From the NCBI GenBank assembly GCA_015688915.1, contig JAATGX010000152.1:1-5633 (forward strand): DNA of 5,633 nt, in the 5' to 3' direction. This document shows, piece by piece, positions 1 to 5,633 of this stretch. Under the pieces are notes generated by a model. It did not search any database. It was not told the DNA's origin and was given only the letters and a program-made list of their open reading frames with translations. Positions within the stretch are counted from its first letter, which is position 1. Each line of letters opens with the position of its first letter. The DNA is from Desulfuromonadales bacterium. Its GTDB lineage: Bacteria; Desulfobacterota; Desulfuromonadia; Geobacterales; Pseudopelobacteraceae. The position numbers were made by a program, and so were the translations under genes.

Positions 1-613
1 CCAGCGCTTCGACGAAACCGAACAGGATCAGGTGCTCGATCGCCATGGCCGGGACCGCTATGGAAAGGGGATACGGGGCATACAGGGGGCGGCCGTCGGG
101 GGCCGTGGCGATCAGGGGCTGCAGGCCGAATTCGATCCCGGCGCAGACCGCGGCGATATTGAGGGCCAGGTAACCGGCAACGGCGCCGGCCACCCAGCGG
201 CGTGGCGAGGTTATGGGGGATTTGCCGGCGATCAACGCATAGATGTAATACCCGGCGAACGGGATCACCACGCCCATGTTGAAGCAGTTGGCGCCGATGG
301 CGGTGATTCCGCCGTCGCCGAACAGCAGCGCCTGGACGATCAGGGCGATGGAGACGGCGATGCTCGCCGCCCAGGGCCCCAGGAGAATGGCCACGATGAC
401 GCCGCCGACCGCATGGCCGGTGGTGCCTCCGGGGATGGGGACGTTGAACATCATGATCACGAAGGAGAAGGCCGCCCCCAGCGCCAGGAGCGGCACGTGC
501 CGCGACCGGATGGTGTTCCTGACCTTGCGGGCTGCCACTGCCAGGTAGGGGATGATAAAGGCGTAGAAGGGGATATAGGTTTGCGGAGAAAGGTAACCAT
601 CCGGAATATGCAT
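1..613 (-). CDS. cbiM: CbiM/NikM-family ECF transporter substrate-binding membrane protein (partial, 5' part)
   Basis: This gene encodes the substrate-specific membrane component of a cobalt or nickel energy-coupling-factor transporter in the cytoplasmic membrane. The first 204 codons are present and the frame is still open at base 1, so the C-terminus lies outside the window. The protein begins MHIPDGYLSP, the family hallmark in which Met1 and His2 take part in metal binding. His67, in the segment PGGTTGHAVGG, is at the same position as the third metal ligand of characterised NikM proteins. Hydrophobic segments lie at about residues 13-28, 41-60, 67-100, 104-129, 140-160 and 184-203, as expected for a 6-7 helix protein. 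The start is supported by a GGAGG site 7 bases upstream. A cobalt (CbiM) versus nickel (NikM) role cannot be decided here. The missing 3' end would show whether it is a plain CbiM or a longer NikMN-type fusion. Partners (CbiN/Q/O type) would be expected to the left. Confidence 0.93.
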   Translation of the reverse strand, partial: MHIPDGYLSPQTYIPFYAFIIPYLAVAARKVRNTIRSRHVPLLALGAAFSFVIMMFNVPIPGGTTGHAVGGVIVAILLGPWAASIAVSIALIVQALLFGDGGITAIGANCFNMGVVIPFAGYYIYALIAGKSPITSPRRWVAGAVAGYLALNIAAVCAGIEFGLQPLIATAPDGRPLYAPYPLSIAVPAMAIEHLILFGFVEAL

Positions 614-620
614 CGTCGTA

Positions 621-625
621 CCTCC
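621..625 (-). promoter_or_regulatory. Ribosome binding site of cbiM
   Basis: On the minus strand GGAGG is followed by 7 bases and then the ATG at 613. It is a strong Shine-Dalgarno match at normal spacing. It fixes the start at the conserved MHIPDG N-terminus, whose free end is needed for metal binding in this family. Confidence 0.8.
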
Positions 626-645
626 ATGTGTGATGTTTTCGGGAG

Positions 646-726
646 AAAGCGGCCCGTCCCGTGCGCATCCCAAGTGCGAGTCCGCTTTGATGGGTCCGGT
701 CGAACGCCTGTTTCAGAGGTTCGACC
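646..726 (-). promoter_or_regulatory. Structured 5' leader of cbiM (possible riboregulator, class unknown)
   Basis: On the minus-strand transcript two stems can be drawn. Stem A pairs GGTCGAAC (726-719) with GTTCGACC (705-698), 8 bp perfect. It continues inward through one C-C mismatch and a U-G pair to CTG-AAA-CAG. Stem B pairs AAAGCGG (688-682) with CCGCTTT (652-646), 7 bp perfect around 29 bases. Its interior holds a further 4-bp hairpin, CGCA/TGCG. CGGG/CCCG (656-653 with 643-640) could form instead, using the bases just beside stem B. There is no U-run, so neither stem is an obvious terminator. I did not find cobalamin-riboswitch conserved motifs, and the arrangement does not fit the four-way junction of the NiCo riboswitch. 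The pairings are seen in the sequence; any metal-sensing role is inference. Confidence 0.4.
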
Positions 727-770
727 CCGCCCTTGCCATGCAACACTCAGATTTCATTGTTTTGATTCAA

Positions 771-804
771 TTGGTGCTACTAAAATACGATTTAGTTTTA
801 CCAA
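771..804. promoter_or_regulatory. Large dyad, candidate operator for cbiM (possible NikR-type site)
   Basis: The 34-base sequence has the form TTGGT-N3-ACTAAA-N6-TTTAGT-N3-ACCAA. Eleven of 14 positions in each arm are complementary. It lies just downstream of the proposed -10 box, so it would cover the transcription start, a typical repressor position. Seen as outer arms only (TTGGTGCTAC and GTTTTACCAA, 14 bases apart), it resembles the wide-spaced inverted half-sites bound by NikR nickel repressors. That regulator is plausible for a Co/Ni uptake gene but is not shown by the sequence. Other metal repressors would also fit. Confidence 0.45.
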
Positions 805-805
805 T

Positions 806-834
806 CACGTACCAGTTTGATAAATAGGTGTCAA
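806..834 (-). promoter_or_regulatory. Candidate sigma70-type promoter for cbiM
   Basis: The minus strand carries a perfect -35 box TTGACA (834-829). A 17-base spacer ends in TGG, an extended -10 motif, before the hexamer TACGTG (811-806). The -35 and spacing are good, but the -10 matches the consensus poorly, which would suit an activated or weak promoter. Transcription would start near 800 and give a leader of about 185 bases. Confidence 0.42.
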
Positions 835-914
835 GTTGTTTTTGAAGGTGTTATGGAGGAAGTCATGCGCGGTTGGTGAGAAAGACGTTCAAGGTGGGGC
901 GGTCGTACGGCGGC

Positions 915-966
915 AAAAATCACGTACCCGTTCTCTCTGCCGGCGGAGAACGGGTACGTGATTTTT
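915..966 (-). terminator. Rho-independent terminator of the cusBA operon, probably bidirectional
   Basis: Arms 915-935 and 946-966 are perfectly complementary over 21 bases around a 10-base loop. The stem begins with five A's and ends with five T's, so it reads as a hairpin plus U-run in both directions. It lies 36 bases after the cusA stop codon and separates the efflux operon from cbiM. The stem is unusually long for a simple terminator. The loop contains the palindrome GCCGGC. Confidence 0.88.
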
Positions 967-1002
967 GAAGAGGCGGCACGGATTCGGATTCAGGTTATGA
1001 AG

Positions 1003-4000
1003 TCAATGTTTCATGCCGCTGTACTTCAGCGTCCCCTTGCGTAGCTCCCGTTTCTTCATCAATACGAAGATCACCGGGGTCATGATCAGGACATGCACCG
1101 CCGACGAGATCATGCCGCCGATCATGGGCGCCGCGATCGGCTTAATGACGTCGGCGCCGGTCCCGGTGGACCACATGATCGGCACCAGGCCCAAGAGGGC
1201 CACGGCCACGGTCATCAGCTTGGGCCGCAGCCTGAGCACGGCGCCCTCGAAGGTGGCGTCGTAGATGTCCTGCTCGGTGCAGGGGCCGTTGACCAGTTTC
1301 CTGTCCAGCGCCTCGTGCAGGTAGATCACCATCACCACCCCTGTTTCCACGGCAATGCCGTACAGGGCGATAAAGCCCACCCAGACCGCCACCGACAGGT
1401 TGTAGCCCATGGCTGAAACCAGGTAGACCCCCCCGACCAGGGCAAAGGGGACCGAGAGCATGACCATGCTGGCCTCCAGAGCCGAATGGAAGGTGAAGTA
1501 CAGCAGGATGAAGATGATCACCATCCCCAGCGGTATCAATACCTGCAGGCGGGCCTTGGCGCGGACCTGGTTCTCCCATTGCCCGGACCAGGCCACGTAG
1601 TAACCGGCGGGGAGCTTGAGTTGCTTCTCCAGCACCTGCTTGGCCTCGGTGACAAAACCGCCCATGTCGCGGCCGCGCACGTTGAGGAAGACGATGGAGC
1701 GCAACAGCCCCCCCTCGCTGTTGATCTCCGGCGCTCCGGTGGAAACCTTCAGTTTGGTCACCAGGGCAAGCGGCACCTGGGCGCCGTCGGCGCTTCCCAC
1801 CAGGATTTGGCGGATGGCCGGGATGTTGTCGCGGTAGTCCCGTTCATAGCGGATGCGAATCGGGAAACGGTTCCTCCCCTCCACGGTGGTGGAGAGTGTC
1901 GCGCCACCCAAAGAGGTCTCGATCACGTCCTGGATGTCGCTCACGTTGATGCCGTAGCGGGCGGCCGCCTCCCGGTCGATGTCGATGTCGATGTAGTTGC
2001 CGCCAGTCACCCGCTCGGCCACCACGTCCGCGCTGCCGGGCACGGTCTTCAGTATCCCCTCGGCCTGCACGGCCAGGTCCTTCAGCACGTTCAGGTCGGA
2101 GCCGAAGATCTTCACCCCCAGGTCGGTGCGCACGCCGGTGGAGAGCATGTTGATGCGGTTGATGATCGGCTGTGTCCAGCCGTTGCGCACGCCAATCTGT
2201 TGCAGCCTGGAGTCCAGTTCGGCCACGATGTCGGCCTTCTTCATGCCCGGCCGCCACTGTTCCTTGGGCTTGAGGATGATGATGGACTCGAACATGGAGA
2301 CCGGCGCCGGGTCGGTGGATGTCTCGGCCCTGCCTACCTTGCCCAGGACATGCTCCACCTCGGGCACGCTCTTGATGATGGCGTCCTGCACCTGGATGAT
2401 CCGCTTGGCTTCGGTAATGGAGACGTTGGGCAGGGTGACCGGCATGTAGAGGAGCGAACCCTCGTCCAGGGGGGGCATGAACTCGCTCCCCAGGTGCATG
2501 AACAGCGGCACGGCAATGCCGAGCGCCAGCAGGTTGAGGGCGATGGTGACCTTCTTCCACTTCAGGACCCAGCGGATGACCGGTGAATACATCTTTATGA
2601 AGAAGCTCGAACCCGGATTCGCGCTTTCCGGCGGCATCTTGCCGCGCATGAAAAAGTACATTAGCACCGGCACGAGGGTAATGGCGATCAGGGCCGAGCC
2701 CATCATGGAAAAGGTCTTGGTGAAGGCGAGCGGATGGAACAGTTTCCCTTCCTGTCCCTCCAGCATGAAGACCGGCACAAAGGAGAGCACGATGATGGCC
2801 AGGGAGAAGAAGATGGCCCGTCCCACCTGCTTGGCCGAGGCGATGACCACCTCCAGCCGCCGCTCGGCCCGCTCTTCGGGTGGTAGCTCGGATAGGTGGC
2901 GGTAGCAGTTCTCAACCATGATCACGCCGGCGTCCACCAGCACGCCGATGGCGATGGCGATGCCGCCCAGGGACATGATGTTGGACGTGACCCCCATCAG
3001 CCGCATGGTGATGAAGGCGATCAACACGGAGATCGGCAGGGTCAGGACGATCACCAGGGCGCTCTGGAAGTGGAGCAGGAACACCAGGATCACCAAGGAG
3101 ACGACAACGGATTCCTCGGTCAACGCCTTTTTCAGGGTGTCGATCGCCCGCTCGATCAGGTCGGAACGGTCGTAGGAAACCATGATCTTCACGCCCGGAG
3201 GCAACCCCTTCTCCAGATCCCTGATCTTCACCTTGACCCGATCGATGACGTCCTTGGCGTTCTCGCCGTAGCGCATGACCACAATGCCGCCCACCGCTTC
3301 ACCCTCGCCGTTCATGTCCAGCAGGCCCCGGCGGATGGCGCCTCCCATCTGCACGGTGCCGAGATTCTTCACATAGATCGGCGTGCCGCGCATGTCGGCG
3401 CCCACGATGACGTTCTCCAGGTCGGCCTTGGACTGGACATAGCCGCGGCCCCGGATCAGGTATTCGGCATCGGCCTGCTCGATCAACCTGCCACCCACAT
3501 CCTTGTTGGAGGCCTTGACCGCCTCCATGACCTTGCCGGCCTTGATGTTGTAAGCAAACAGCTTGTTGGGGTCCAGGTCGATCTGGTACTCGCGCACCAG
3601 GCCGCCGATGGAGGCCACCTCGGCCACCCCCTGCACGGTGTTCAACTGGTAGCGCACGAACCAGTCCTGCAGGGTGCGCAGTTGCTCCAGGTCATACCCC
3701 TTCCCTTCGATGGTGTACCAGAACACGTGCCCCACGCCGGTGCCGTCCGGGCCAAGGGTCGGCACCACGCCCGGAGGGAGCAGGGAGGCGGCGTAGTTGA
3801 GCCGCTCCAGGACGCGGGTCCGGGCCCAGTAGATGTCGGCCTTGTCCTCGAAGATCACGTAGATCATGGAGAAGCCGAAAGCGGACGAGGCCCGCACCGC
3901 CTTGACCTGGGGCAGCCCTTGCAGGTTGACCGCCAGGGGGTAGGTGACCTGGTCCTCCACCACCTGGGGCGAACGGCCGGGGTAATCGGTGAACACGATC

Positions 4001-4140
4001 ACCTGGTTGTCCGACAGGTCGGGGATGGCGTCCACCGGGGTCTTGTGGACCGACCAGGCACCCCAGGCGATGATCAGTCCAAAGATCATGAGCACGATGA
4101 CGCGGTTTCTGGCGGAGTATTCGATAATTTTTTCGATCAT
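1003..4140 (-). CDS. cusA: CusA-type heavy-metal efflux RND permease, predicted Cu(I)/Ag(I) exporter
   Basis: This is the inner-membrane proton-driven pump of a tripartite metal efflux complex. The protein has 1045 residues, against 1047 for E. coli CusA, and is complete. Layout: TM1 at about 13-29, first periplasmic loop, TM2-TM6 at about 342-499, TM7 at about 530-549, second periplasmic loop, TM8-TM12 at about 865-1028. TM4 carries GVLVDAGVIMVEN with the proton-relay aspartate at 403; this single-Asp pattern is typical of the Cu/Ag subgroup and not of CzcA Zn/Co/Cd pumps. Met566 (LLYMP), Met616 (PVSMFES) and Met665 (INMLSTG) align with E. coli Met573, Met623 and Met672, which bind Cu(I)/Ag(I). 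I chose the ATG at 4140 (MIEKIIEYS) because family members start there. An in-frame TTG at 4158 would add six residues but falls on the edge of a repeat. The ribosome site is weak (GAAAGG, 10 bases upstream). The gene is probably co-transcribed with cusB. Confidence 0.95.
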   Translation of the reverse strand: MIEKIIEYSARNRVIVLMIFGLIIAWGAWSVHKTPVDAIPDLSDNQVIVFTDYPGRSPQVVEDQVTYPLAVNLQGLPQVKAVRASSAFGFSMIYVIFEDKADIYWARTRVLERLNYAASLLPPGVVPTLGPDGTGVGHVFWYTIEGKGYDLEQLRTLQDWFVRYQLNTVQGVAEVASIGGLVREYQIDLDPNKLFAYNIKAGKVMEAVKASNKDVGGRLIEQADAEYLIRGRGYVQSKADLENVIVGADMRGTPIYVKNLGTVQMGGAIRRGLLDMNGEGEAVGGIVVMRYGENAKDVIDRVKVKIRDLEKGLPPGVKIMVSYDRSDLIERAIDTLKKALTEESVVVSLVILVFLLHFQSALVIVLTLPISVLIAFITMRLMGVTSNIMSLGGIAIAIGVLVDAGVIMVENCYRHLSELPPEERAERRLEVVIASAKQVGRAIFFSLAIIVLSFVPVFMLEGQEGKLFHPLAFTKTFSMMGSALIAITLVPVLMYFFMRGKMPPESANPGSSFFIKMYSPVIRWVLKWKKVTIALNLLALGIAVPLFMHLGSEFMPPLDEGSLLYMPVTLPNVSITEAKRIIQVQDAIIKSVPEVEHVLGKVGRAETSTDPAPVSMFESIIILKPKEQWRPGMKKADIVAELDSRLQQIGVRNGWTQPIINRINMLSTGVRTDLGVKIFGSDLNVLKDLAVQAEGILKTVPGSADVVAERVTGGNYIDIDIDREAAARYGINVSDIQDVIETSLGGATLSTTVEGRNRFPIRIRYERDYRDNIPAIRQILVGSADGAQVPLALVTKLKVSTGAPEINSEGGLLRSIVFLNVRGRDMGGFVTEAKQVLEKQLKLPAGYYVAWSGQWENQVRAKARLQVLIPLGMVIIFILLYFTFHSALEASMVMLSVPFALVGGVYLVSAMGYNLSVAVWVGFIALYGIAVETGVVMVIYLHEALDRKLVNGPCTEQDIYDATFEGAVLRLRPKLMTVAVALLGLVPIMWSTGTGADVIKPIAAPMIGGMISSAVHVLIMTPVIFVLMKKRELRKGTLKYSGMKH

Positions 4141-4147
4141 TGGGCAA

Positions 4148-4153
4148 AAGCCT
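4148..4153. repeat. Left copy of 6-bp direct repeat AAGCCT (possible target-site duplication)
   Basis: AAGCCT occurs here and again at 4240-4245. The right copy abuts the repeat element exactly; this left copy is separated from it by TTCA. The 4-base asymmetry and the short length mean chance is possible. The right copy overlaps the cusB stop codon (TAG on the minus strand, 4246-4244). Confidence 0.4.
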
Positions 4154-4157
4154 TTCA

Positions 4158-4239
4158 ACCACCCCCGGCCCCTCCTAATCTAGGAGGGGAGAAAGCGGAT
4201 AAGCTCCCCCTCCTGAATCAGGAGGGGGAGGGGGGTGGT
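4158..4239. repeat. 82-bp palindromic repeat element (MITE/REP-like) between cusB and cusA
   Basis: The ends are 9-bp perfect inverted repeats, ACCACCCCC (4158-4166) and GGGGGTGGT (4231-4239). Inside are two perfect hairpins. One has a 9-bp stem CCCCTCCTA/TAGGAGGGG (4169-4177, 4181-4189) with loop ATC. The other has 13-bp arms around one central base (4204-4216, 4218-4230). Both share the core CCTCCT/AGGAGG, so the whole element is also a rough long inverted repeat. There is no coding potential. The hairpins lack a U-run, so they should not terminate efficiently but may slow polymerase or protect mRNA ends. C/G-rich repeats of this style are, from memory, common between genes in Geobacter-type genomes; copy number needs a genome search. 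Confidence 0.8.
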
Positions 4240-4245
4240 AAGCCT
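4240..4245. repeat. Right copy of 6-bp direct repeat AAGCCT
   Basis: This is the partner of the copy at 4148-4153 and directly adjoins the terminal inverted repeat of the element. Collapsing the two copies and removing everything between them restores a cusB stop only 11 bases before the cusA ATG. Confidence 0.4.
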
Positions 4246-5623
4246 ACATCTTCATATCATCCATGTTTATCCCGCCCTTTTTCTCCGGCGGCTGCTTCTT
4301 TTCATCCATCTTCATGCCGGGCATGTTCTCATGACCGCCGCCCCCCTTGAGCTGGGATTCCGAGTCGATCAGATACGCCCCCGACACCGCCACCTTGTCT
4401 CCCGGCTTGATACCGGACAGGATCTGCACCTTGTCGTCGGTGCGCTGGCCCACCTGCACGTCACGGGGCTCGAACATGCCGGGCTGGCTCTCGATCCAGA
4501 CCGTCTGGTGCTTGCCGCTGTCCATGACCGCCGTGACCGGCACCACGATGGCCGCGTCCAACGGCACCTTGATGACCGCCCTGACGAACATGTCCGGCTT
4601 GAGCTTCAGGCCCGGGTTGGGCATCTCGACCCTGGCCTTGACCGTCCTGGTCTTCGGGTCCAGGAAGGGGTAGATGAAGGCCACCCGTCCGCTGAAGGGC
4701 TTGCCGGGGAAGGACTGGGACTGGATGTCCACCCGCTGGCCGATCCTGATGTTGGGGAATTCGTTCTCGTAGACCTCGATCTCGACCCAGACCGAGGAGA
4801 GGTCGGCGATGTTGAAGAGTACATCGCCGGTGTTGACGTACTGCCCCTGCTGCACCAGTTTATCGATGACCACCCCGGACAGTGGGGTGTAGATCGGAAG
4901 CCGGATGTTCGGCTTGCCGGCACGCTCCAGTTCGGCGATCTGGCTCTCCTTGACCCCGTACAGCATCAAGCGCTGCCTGGCCGACGCCACCAGACCCTCG
5001 CCGTTCTGGGAGATGGAGGGGATGGGCGAGGACTTCAACTGGTCGCGGCTCTTGACGGCCAGCAGGTATTCCTGCTGGGTAGCCAGGAGATCGGGCGAGT
5101 AGACCTCGGCCACCGGCCGCCCCTTGCCCACGTAGGCGCCGACGGCATTGACATGCAGTTTGTCGATGCGCCCGGCGATCCACGCCGTAACCTTGGCCTG
5201 GCGCGACTGGTCGTACTGGACAACGCCCACGGCGTTGATCTCCTTGTTGAGCGTCTGCTGCGTCGCCTCCACCGTGGCCACGTTGGCCATGACCCGCTGG
5301 GTCGGCGACAGGGAGACATGGCCGAGCATATCGGCCTGCTTCTTCTGTTCCGGTGTCTGGGAGGCGGCGTTCTGGACGTCATTGAGCTTCTTGATCAACT
5401 CCATGCCGCAGATCGGGCAGGTACCCGGCTTGTCCTTGATGATGAAGGGGTGCATGGGGCACGTGTAGAGCGGCGTGGTGGTCTGCTCCTGATGGTTGTG
5501 GCCGTCGCCCTTGTGCAGGCCTGCCGCCTTGTCGAGCCTGCCGCTCTTGTACAGCCAACTGGCGACGAAAACGGCCAGGGTGAGGATGGTCAGGGGGATG
5601 GATATTTTCTTGTTTAGGGCCAT
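4244..5623 (-). CDS. cusB: CusB/CzcB-type periplasmic adaptor (membrane fusion protein) with heavy-metal-binding domain
   Basis: This adaptor would link the CusA pump to an outer-membrane channel and deliver metal to it. The protein has 459 residues, about 50 more than E. coli CusB (407). In order: an N-terminal membrane anchor or uncleaved signal (about 7-25) with no lipobox; a short His-rich stretch HKGDGHNH (37-44); a heavy-metal-binding domain with CPMHP (55-59) and CPICGM (69-74); first lipoyl half and short helical hairpin (about 140-236); second lipoyl half (about 241-275); beta-barrel (about 276-351); membrane-proximal domain (about 352-425). It ends in a Met-rich tail with MPGMKM (434-439) and MDDMKM (454-459). 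The extra length comes mainly from the metal-binding domain and the tail. The ATG is followed by a typical Lys-then-hydrophobic signal. Only 10 bases upstream are visible and show no clear ribosome site, so a slightly longer N-terminus is not excluded. It lies upstream of cusA and is probably in the same operon. Confidence 0.94.
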   Translation of the reverse strand: MALNKKISIPLTILTLAVFVASWLYKSGRLDKAAGLHKGDGHNHQEQTTTPLYTCPMHPFIIKDKPGTCPICGMELIKKLNDVQNAASQTPEQKKQADMLGHVSLSPTQRVMANVATVEATQQTLNKEINAVGVVQYDQSRQAKVTAWIAGRIDKLHVNAVGAYVGKGRPVAEVYSPDLLATQQEYLLAVKSRDQLKSSPIPSISQNGEGLVASARQRLMLYGVKESQIAELERAGKPNIRLPIYTPLSGVVIDKLVQQGQYVNTGDVLFNIADLSSVWVEIEVYENEFPNIRIGQRVDIQSQSFPGKPFSGRVAFIYPFLDPKTRTVKARVEMPNPGLKLKPDMFVRAVIKVPLDAAIVVPVTAVMDSGKHQTVWIESQPGMFEPRDVQVGQRTDDKVQILSGIKPGDKVAVSGAYLIDSESQLKGGGGHENMPGMKMDEKKQPPEKKGGINMDDMKM

Positions 5624-5633
5624 GGGTGGAACC

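Larger units (their letters stand above)
614..1002. other. 389-base intergenic region between cusA and cbiM
   Basis: No convincing coding sequence is present. Going left from cusA it holds the operon terminator (966-915), about 80 bases with nothing recognisable (914-835), a promoter candidate (834-806), a large dyad (804-771), and a leader with two long-range stems (726-646) ending in the cbiM ribosome binding site. The 740-850 part is clearly more AT-rich than the genes, as is usual for a promoter region. Confidence 0.8.

Noticed and set aside
32..820. 262-codon plus-strand frame opposite cbiM and its leader
   Set aside because: It is antisense to the recognisable CbiM protein, runs through the promoter region and has no family-like features.
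614..834. Cobalamin riboswitch upstream of cbiM
   Set aside because: I looked for the conserved B12-box-like and GCCACTG-type motifs on the minus strand and did not find them.
855..879. Strong GGAGGA followed by ATG on the plus strand
   Set aside because: The frame from this ATG encodes only MRGW before a stop. It may be a remnant or chance; it is too short to call a gene or leader peptide.
4156..4158. TTG start giving a 1051-residue CusA
   Set aside because: It adds six residues not found in the family, lies on the edge of the repeat element, and the ATG at 4140 gives the normal N-terminus.
4158..4239. Hairpins between cusB and cusA as a terminator or CRISPR array
   Set aside because: There is no U-run after either hairpin, and the two hairpins are not regularly spaced identical repeats with spacers.
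2896..4350. 484-codon plus-strand open frame antisense to cusA, and similar long frames at 1486-2586 and 4235-5617
   Set aside because: The predicted proteins are rich in His, Asp, Gly, Val and Gln, typical of GC-rich antisense shadows. They lie opposite clearly conserved genes, and no domain can be recognised in them.

Overview
The window is GC-rich and all three of its genes lie on the minus strand, so transcription runs from the right edge to the left. The gene content is metal homeostasis: a CusB/CzcB-type adaptor, a CusA-type heavy-metal RND pump, and the start of a CbiM/NikM cobalt/nickel uptake component. The heavy-metal-binding domain fused to the adaptor, the CbiM-type ECF transporter and the C/G-rich palindromic repeat suggest a Geobacter-like member of the Desulfuromonadia. 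That assignment is inferred from gene style, not proven.

Layout, in transcription order. (1) 5623-4244: cusB-like periplasmic adaptor with an N-terminal CPMHP...CPICGM metal-binding module and a Met-rich C-terminal tail. (2) 4141-4243: 103-base gap largely filled by an 82-bp element with 9-bp terminal inverted repeats and two perfect hairpins, flanked by 6-base direct repeats. It looks inserted inside the operon. (3) 4140-1003: cusA-like RND permease, complete, with the three substrate methionines known from E. coli CusA and the single-Asp 'VDA' TM4 signature of the Cu(I)/Ag(I) subgroup. (4) 966-915: perfect 21-bp-stem terminator closing the operon. (5) 914-835: about 80 bases in which I see nothing convincing. 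(6) 834-614: promoter candidate, a large dyad lying across the likely start of transcription, and a long structured leader. (7) 613-1: cbiM/nikM, 5' part only; it runs off the left edge.

CusA and CusB would form two parts of a tripartite efflux complex that exports Cu(I)/Ag(I) across the outer membrane. The third part, a CusC-type channel, is not in the window and may lie upstream beyond the right edge. CbiM/NikM belongs to a separate transcription unit for Co/Ni import, apparently with its own promoter and operator.

No entirely new system is evident. The most informative unexplained pieces are non-coding: the repeat between cusB and cusA, and the dyad plus structured leader upstream of cbiM.
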